A stretch of DNA of 64,000 bases. It comes from Tilletia caries (taxonomy: Eukaryota; Basidiomycota; Exobasidiomycetes; Tilletiales; Tilletiaceae). The notes beneath the pieces were generated by a model. It ran no database searches. It was not told the DNA's origin and was given only the letters and a program-made list of their open reading frames with translations. Shown here one piece after another: positions 58,415 through 64,000 of this stretch. Where the stretch lies: the NCBI GenBank assembly GCA_032718865.1, contig JALUTQ010000046.1, positions 248,001 through 312,000 on the forward strand, in the 5' to 3' direction. A program made the position numbers and the translations under genes. The first letter of the stretch is position 1; each line of letters opens with the position of its first letter.

Positions 58415-59432
58415 CTAAAGCATCCCATCCAGCCTGCCCAATGCCCAGTCGCGCACACCAAGATGAGAACTCACCCGGAAGACGAATGAGACGTCCTTGC
58501 CGGTCAGCTTCCTGTAGACAGAGGAGAAGCTGTCGAGCTTGTACTCGAGAGAAGTAGCATCCTTAGCGTCAAGGAAGCACTTGATGAGCTTGGAGCCGTC
58601 GGTAGCCACACGCGTCCGCTTGCCGGTGATCTCGGTGGGGTACACGACGTCGGCGAGGATGGCCTCGTGCACGGCGGTGAGGGTGCGAGAGCGGGGGCGG
58701 GGCTGCTGGACACGGGAGTGACGGCCGGGCTTGCCGAGGATTCGGCGCTGGGCGACAAAGATGACGTGGCGGTCGGAGAACTTCTTCTCGAGCTCACGGG
58801 TCAGTCTGCGGGTTGAAGAAAGGATCAGCTCGGGTGTCCGATGATGGTAATTCTTGTATGTTGGACATGCGACGGGAACAATGCCTCCAAACCCACACCC
58901 CCACCAAACCGCATGAAAGGAGCGGAACAGGCCGCGCCCAGATGCGGCCCGCTTCATCATCCTCCCAAACGGTTGGGAGGCCTCCAAGCCTGGTTCCGAC
59001 AGCCCTGACCGCTCGAGAAGGCGTATCCTTCGAGGCCTGCCTGTCCCAGCCCTCTCCTTGCAGTTCTCCAGCCAGTCGAAATCAAGTTTCCACCCATGCG
59101 CAACCGCGCACCCGCAACCCAATGCTTCCGCTATGCCAGCGTCCCATCGCATGTCCCTCTCGTGTTGCGTTTCGGATGGATGCTCACCGCTGCTGGACCT
59201 TGCGGTATGCCTTCTGCTGGGGGATGGGAACAAAGATGGCAATAGCCTTCTTGCCGCCACGAACGTCGATCTCGGAGGCAGCGCTGATCTGGAGGGGACG
59301 CAGCTCGGCGCGGAGCTCGGGCACGTTGTTCTCGAGATCGACGAGAGCCTGGCAGACGAGAGTCTCGGTCTCGGTGGGTGCGCCGCCGGGGGCGTTTGCC
59401 GTTCGGAGCAGCTTGTTTTGTACGGAGGCCAT
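58415..59432 (-). CDS. RPS7: 40S ribosomal protein eS7
   Basis: Structural protein of the small ribosomal subunit. Exon 1 59432-59188 and exon 2 from 58805 join at [12 protein letters not shown]. Landmarks: [118 protein letters not shown]. The conserved protein ends at VSFVFR (about residue 192). A GTGAGT donor follows at 58474; if unspliced, 19 odd residues lead to the stop at 58415. The usual few-residue acidic/hydrophobic tail is therefore probably in a small downstream exon I could not place. A 5' UTR intron (59512-59439) just before the ATG is typical of ribosomal protein genes. Confidence 0.92.
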
Positions 59433-59839
59433 GGTGATCTGCAAGGGAGGGAAAAAAGAGGGCGAGGATGAGCGCTGCTGCTGGCGAGGGCGATGGCGAG
59501 GGCGATGCTCACCTTGTGTCTTGACGAGCGACGGATGCTTGGGCTGGTGGAGACGCGAGTGAGGAGAGCAGCGAGGTGGACGCGAAGGAAGCCTGAGAAA
59601 GAAAACCGCACTTCCCACCCGGCCGAAACGAGCGGACAGCTGCTCGGGCGGAGTTTCAATTTGGGAAAGAGTCGCACGTGACTTAGTTACACGTGGCGCG
59701 AGACTCCAACTCAGATGACCACCGCAAAGACTCCGTTCCAGACTCCGACGGTCTTGGAAGGTTGTCCGGATGACTCGCACGTTCATTTCCAGCTCGCAAC
59801 ACACGTCCAACACTTGCACCCAAGTTCAGCGATTCCAGA
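59433..59839. promoter_or_regulatory. divergent eS7 / threonine synthase promoter
   Basis: Two CACGTG E-boxes (59675-59680 and 59690-59695) lie mid-region. A TGACTC half-palindrome at 59771-59776, about 65 bp before the threonine synthase start, fits a Gcn4/Cpc1 general-amino-acid-control site. The eS7 leader with its intron occupies the left part. Functional assignments are consensus-based. Confidence 0.5.
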
Positions 59840-61920
59840 ATGAAGTATCTCAGCACACGCGGCGGCGACGAGCGGCTGTCCTTCGAGGCGGCGGTCCTCC
59901 GCGGTCTCGCCCCCAACGGCGGTCTCTACATTCCCGAGCACATCCCCACTCTCCCGGACAACTGGGCCGCCGACTGGGCCAAGCTCAGCTTTCCCGAGCT
60001 CTCCTACCGCATCACCTCCCTCTTCATCCCCTCCGACCCGGGCCAGGGCGGGATCCCGACCGAAGACCTCAAGGCGCTCATCGAACGCTCCTACTCGACC
60101 TTCCGCTCCGACCTCGTCTCCCCGCTCAAACAGCTCGGTGACGACGTCTGGTGTCTCGAGCTTTGGCATGGCCCCACCTTCGCATTCAAGGATGTCGCCC
60201 TGCAGTTCCTCGGCAATTTGTTCGAATACTTCCTGCAGCGACGGAATGCTGCCAAGTCGCCTAACGAGCCGCGCGAGCGCTTGACCGTTCTTGGAGCTAC
60301 CAGTGGTGACACGGGCAGGTGAGCTACAGCGCCAGCCTACCTCGATTTTGAGGAACGCGGCAGTGCGCGAGCGCGCTATCCAGAGCTCACCCGACTTCGG
60401 CTTATGCTCTCCAATCCGCAGCGCTGCTATTGCCGGTCTGCGCTCAAAAGCAGACATCGACATCTTCATTCTCTTCCCGCATGGACGCGTTTCCCCCATC
60501 CAGGAAGCTCAAATGACTACCGTTCTTGATGAGAACGTACACAACCTGACCGTGGAGGGAACTTTCGACGACTGCCAAGTGAGCGCAGCAGTCACATCTC
60601 CAATATATGCGCTGGTGCTCATCGCTGACGCGCGTATTTGATAACAGGATATCGTCAAGACCCTCTTCTCTGACGCTGAATTCAACGCAAAGCACCGCCT
60701 CGGTGCGATCAACTCGATCAACTTTGCCCGAATCCTCGCCCAGATCGTCTACTACTTCTCCGCATACTTCCAGCTCGCCGCCAAGCTGGGCCAGAACCCC
60801 GCCGAGCAAGGGCCCGAGATCCAGTTCGTCGTGCCCACCGGTAACTTTGGTGACATCCTCGCCGGCTACTACGCCAAGCGCATGGGGCTGCCCATCAAGC
60901 AGCTCGTCGTGGCCACCAACGAGAACGACATCCTGCAGCGCTTCTGGGCCACGGGGCGCTACGAGAAGCAGGCGTCGGGCGGCGCAGCAGACTCGAACCC
61001 GCAGACAGCTCCTGTGCAGGGCTCCTCAGACGGCTCGCAGGTCTCCGCGGCGGGAGGTGTGAAGGCCACGCTGAGTCCGGCCATGGACATTCTCGTCTCT
61101 AGCAACTTTGAGCGTCTTCTTTGGGACTTTGCCTTCTCCACCTCTGACGCACTCTCCCAGGGCGGCGAGGAAAGCAGGAAGGCCGCGCAGACGGAGGCGG
61201 GCGCTACGTTGGCGCGATGGATGGACGAGCTGAAGAAGTCGGGTCGGATGGAGGTGACCCCGGCGCAGCTTGAGCTTGCGCGTAAGGACTTTACTGCTGA
61301 GCGCGTCTCGGATGAGGAGGTCAGTTCTCTGAAATTTCCCCCGTCACTTTTTGGGTTCGCAAGAGGTCACTCATCACATTTTCTTATGACTTTACAGATC
61401 AAGCAAACGATTCTGCGTCTGTACAGCAAATCAGACCCCACAGCGTCGTCGCGGAAGCACGCGCCGAGCTACCTTGTCGACCCTCACACAGCCGTCGGAT
61501 TTGAGGCTGCAGACCGATTGAAGGCACAGGGCAAGGTGTGAGTATTCCCGTCCTTGCGAAGAGAGCTAGTGCGTTCCCCCGACTTCTGACGCGTAATTCG
61601 TTCCCTACAGTACCGCACCAACACACCAAGTCATCCTCGCCACCGCCCACCCGGCCAAGTTCTCCGCAGCGGTTGTGGCCTCGCTGGAATCAGCAGGAGC
61701 CGACTTTAACTTTGAGCGGGACGTGCTTCCGCGGGAGATGCACGGTCTGCTCGAGAAGGAGCGGCGGGTGCGGGATGTGCGATTGGCGGATGGGGAAGGT
61801 GGGGAGGACTTTGCCAAGTTGGTGGATGCGACGCGGAAGGTGCTTGATGAGGAGTTTGAGAAGAGGGGTGGTGGGAAGGGTGAGAAGATCGTCCCTGGCC
61901 AGCAGACGGAGAGTGTGTAA
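59840..61920 (+). CDS. THR4: threonine synthase
   Basis: PLP enzyme converting O-phospho-L-homoserine to threonine, the last step of the pathway. Exons 59840-60318, 60422-60578, 60648-61319, 61398-61537 and 61611-61920 give 585 residues. The start MKYLSTRGGDERLSFEAAVLRGLAPNGGLY-type leader is diagnostic. The PLP lysine is in GPTFAFKDVALQFLGN; phosphate/PLP contacts are GATSGDTGSAAIAG and VPTGNFGDILAGYYAK. Also seen are FDDCQ and DILVSSNFERLLW. A Gln/Ser-rich insertion (about 375-400) separates YEK from VKATLSPAMDIL, making it somewhat longer than the yeast enzyme. Intact, with a candidate Gcn4 site upstream. Confidence 0.96.
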
Positions 61921-62136
61921 GCGACGTGGGAGAATAGGAAGGATTCATACTTGCTGTCAAGGTCGACGCGTTAATTTGAGACGAACATTTGTTGCACTGC
62001 TGCCTTGCCTGAATGCTGAACCTGCCCCTCGTATGCCGCCGTCTTACACCTCGTCACGAGGGCCAAGTATCAAGCCCGGCCCATCAGACTCACACAAGGC
62101 AAGAACACAAAATGTACACTGCGTCGATTCGGAACA
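61921..62136. other. convergent 3' flanks
   Basis: Short tail-to-tail spacer between threonine synthase and the AP-3 sigma gene. Nothing further seen. Confidence 0.5.
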
Positions 62137-62995
62137 TCATCTCCCCCCTAATCTGCTACCGATCCCCCTTGCTAGCCCACTGACACCGTTTGAGAAGGCA
62201 GTCAAAGCGATGTTCCCTTGCGGCCATGGCAGACCTGCTCCGCCCGTAAGAGAGGAAGCTGAGGCGGCCAGACCGCTGATTGGTGAGGACGAGGACGCGG
62301 CCACGGACGCTTTGCGGGCGACGTCCTTCGCTTTCGCTGTAGGTAAACGGAATCGTCAGCTCCAGTGGTAACGGGTACAGCCAAATTCTTCCACACTCAC
62401 CCTGAGCGACGATCTCCCTAATGTTCGTCTCCAGAACAAGCCCACCCTGCACCACCTCCGCCAGCAACGCATGTACCTCGTCAAAGTGGAAGATCAGGTC
62501 CAGCTCGCACACGTTCTCGAACATCTGGTCGAGAGACTCGACGAAGACTTGGATGAGGTCGAGAATGCCGAGTTCGGACTCGGAGGCGTCGACGACGAAG
62601 ACGAAGTAGAGGGTGGCGTAGTGTCGGTAGATTACCCGGAGACGGTCGTTTCCTATGGGAGGACGGGTGAGGAGGGAGGAGGAGGAGGAGGACGATGCTG
62701 TGGCCGATCCTCCTGCCTTGTTATTCGCGCCTGTTCTCCCTCCTCCACCTCCATTCGTCGACCCGGACCCGGACCCAGGCTCTACCGCGCTACCCCTACC
62801 CGCCGCATGAGGCAAGAGCGCATCGAGCTCCGGCGCGTCGAGGAAATTGCAGGCAGCGTCTGGGCGCCGGGAGACGAGCTGGTAGATGCGGTTGACGAGG
62901 GCCTGTTGGCGCGCGGGTGGGAGGATGAGCGGGGTGTAGAACTTGGAGAGCCGGACCTTGGCGTGGTTGTTGAAGACGAGGACGGAGATAATCAT
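62137..62995 (-). CDS. APS3: AP-3 adaptor complex sigma subunit
   Basis: Small subunit of the AP-3 coat that sorts cargo from Golgi/endosome to vacuole. Minus-strand exons 62995-62401 and 62336-62137 join in phase (IVAQ-AKAKDVARK) to 264 residues. The clathrin-adaptor small-chain fold is clear: MIISVLVFNNHAKVRLSKFY at the start, then YRHYATLYFVFVVDASESELGILDLIQVFVESLDQMFENVCELDLIF. EVHALLAEVVQGGLVLETNIREIV follows. FVFVVDASESEL and the FDEVH loop point to sigma-3. A Gly/Ser-rich insertion of about 50 residues (about 70-115) interrupts the normally compact chain, and a Ser/Ala/Gly-rich tail follows. Yeast Aps3 is about 194 residues, so both additions are unusual. Confidence 0.9.
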
Positions 62996-63501
62996 TGCTT
63001 CTCTGTTTCTTCTTCCTTTCCCGCCGCTCAGCTGGCGTCTGTCCCTTTCAGATTCCCTTTCCCAAGTGCCAACTTCCGAGTGCCAACTTCCAAGAAGTCC
63101 TTGCTCGAGATGTCCAAGCGCTCGGTCTGGTTGTGTCAGTGAGTGGGCACTGCTCGGAGCCTTTCTGCCACGTGCTGTGGACCCTTGGGACTGTAACAGT
63201 TGACGTCTGCAGGCGCAGCGGAACAAGCTGCCACGCGAGAAGTGTGGATTGATTCTGTTTTTGTCACGTGCTCTCGTCGCGTCGCGCGTCCGTAGTACTC
63301 ACGACGCGCGACTCCAACACTTCCTCTTCCTCTCTTCACGATCTTCGCTCTCTCATTTGCCCTCGCTCGCTCAGATCATTCTGACCGCAGCAGTTCTTTT
63401 GTTCCGACGCCCCATAGATCGTCCCCGCGCTTTGTCCCTCATTTCACCTTATTCCCCCAGCCGTTTCTCTTCCACAGACTTTCTCATTTCATCGTCTCAA
63501 G
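62996..63501. promoter_or_regulatory. divergent promoter of APS3 and the last gene
   Basis: About 500 bp with CACGTG near 63170 and 63265 and a CT-rich leader from about 63310 toward the plus-strand start. No other gene seen. Confidence 0.4.
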
Positions 63502-64000
63502 ATGGCCGAGGGCGGTGATGGCGCGGCTTCTTCCGGCCCTTCCACTTCCACTGGTGGAGGTGGGGTTCTCGCTCCCCCCAATCTCCCTCCCACTTCTTCT
63601 TCTTCCTCCTCCACCCTCTCTTCTACCCAGCAGATCGTGTTCAGTTCTGAACAGTTCCAGCAGCTTTTCTCGTCCGCGCTCTGCGCATACAACAAGGACG
63701 CCGACAAGTACGAAGGCCTCTCCTTCCCTTCCTTCAAGATCGACCACTCCTCATCGATCGGTGCATACAAGCTCTGGTTCGGCTGCCCGCTCACGATCCC
63801 CGACGACCTCGTCCGTCTCTTCAACGCTGGCTCGAATCTTCCTCTCTCACTCCTCACAGTCGCCGCAATTCGCGACTTCGGTATCAACCAACGTCGCTCC
63901 TCCTTCCACTCCAAGATGTCCGGCAAGCTCCTGGACGAGTACAACTCCTGGCATCTCCGCGACGAGTTTCTTCCCTTCCCCGAGTGGTCGCAGGCGATCC
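63502..64000 (+). CDS. hypothetical protein, 3' end beyond window
   Basis: Open from ATG 63502 (context CAAGATGGCC) to the window edge, 166 codons with no stop. A Gly/Ser/Pro-rich leader of about 50 residues is followed by a folded-looking region: QIVFSSEQFQQLFSSALCAY, KLWFGCPLTIPDDLVRLF and LLDEYNSWHLRDEFLPFPEW. The antisense strand of this stretch also has a long open frame, but codon third positions and the leader favour the plus strand. I do not recognise the family. The aromatic, evenly spaced pattern recalls multi-copy basidiomycete proteins found near retroelements, which is speculation. Confidence 0.55.
   Translation, partial: MAEGGDGAASSGPSTSTGGGGVLAPPNLPPTSSSSSSTLSSTQQIVFSSEQFQQLFSSALCAYNKDADKYEGLSFPSFKIDHSSSIGAYKLWFGCPLTIPDDLVRLFNAGSNLPLSLLTVAAIRDFGINQRRSSFHSKMSGKLLDEYNSWHLRDEFLPFPEWSQAI

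Overview
This 64 kb window is nuclear DNA from a filamentous or yeast-like basidiomycete fungus. Genes are split by many 50-100 nt introns with GTGAGT/GTAAGT-type donors and CAG/TAG acceptors. The protein set is typically fungal: an eisosome Pil1 protein, a Zn2Cys6 transcription factor, a GPI-anchored wall protein and a Tea4/Bud14-like SH3 scaffold. GC is moderately high. The style would fit Ustilaginomycotina or Pucciniomycotina, but I cannot fix the genus from sequence alone.

The layout is two gene-rich arms around a transposon island. Left arm (1-27.3 kb): CCT5 (5' truncated), a 2.2 kb captured-gene transposon, a large F-box-like protein, the SH3 polarity scaffold, a 111-residue mitochondrial protein on the minus strand, a GPI-anchored Ser/Thr-rich protein, GMP synthase, the Pil1-family protein (minus) and glutamate decarboxylase. 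Right arm (49.9-64 kb): a Zn2Cys6 factor, the RBBP4/Msi1/Hat2-type WD40 protein (minus) divergent from RAD51, ribosomal protein eS7 (minus) divergent from threonine synthase, the AP-3 sigma subunit (minus), and the start of an unidentified gene that runs off the window.

The island (about 28.1-47.6 kb) holds almost no ordinary host genes. It contains a 0.48 kb MITE-like element, then two almost identical 1.98 kb units in opposite orientation (29733-31714 and 45625-47608), each carrying a decayed malate dehydrogenase fragment. Between them lie two elements with readable ends: a PIF/Harbinger transposon (33561-37402, TSD TTA, Myb-like protein plus DDE nuclease) and a hAT transposon (37981-44368, 12 bp perfect TIRs, 8 bp TSD CTTCCTTA). 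The hAT element carries a complete, spliced, CDK-like protein kinase gene beside its transposase.

The strongest theme is transposons that have taken up host sequence. A Mutator-type element at 2480-4701 (9 bp TSD GTTTTGCCC, about 23 bp TIRs) carries an uninterrupted piece of phosphoribosylformylglycinamidine synthase. The paired 1.98 kb units carry malate dehydrogenase. The hAT element carries the kinase. The Harbinger nuclease and the hAT transposase both show homopolymer frameshifts, so these copies may be recently dead or affected by sequencing error. I joined exons by checking reading phase by hand; no alignment or database search was run.
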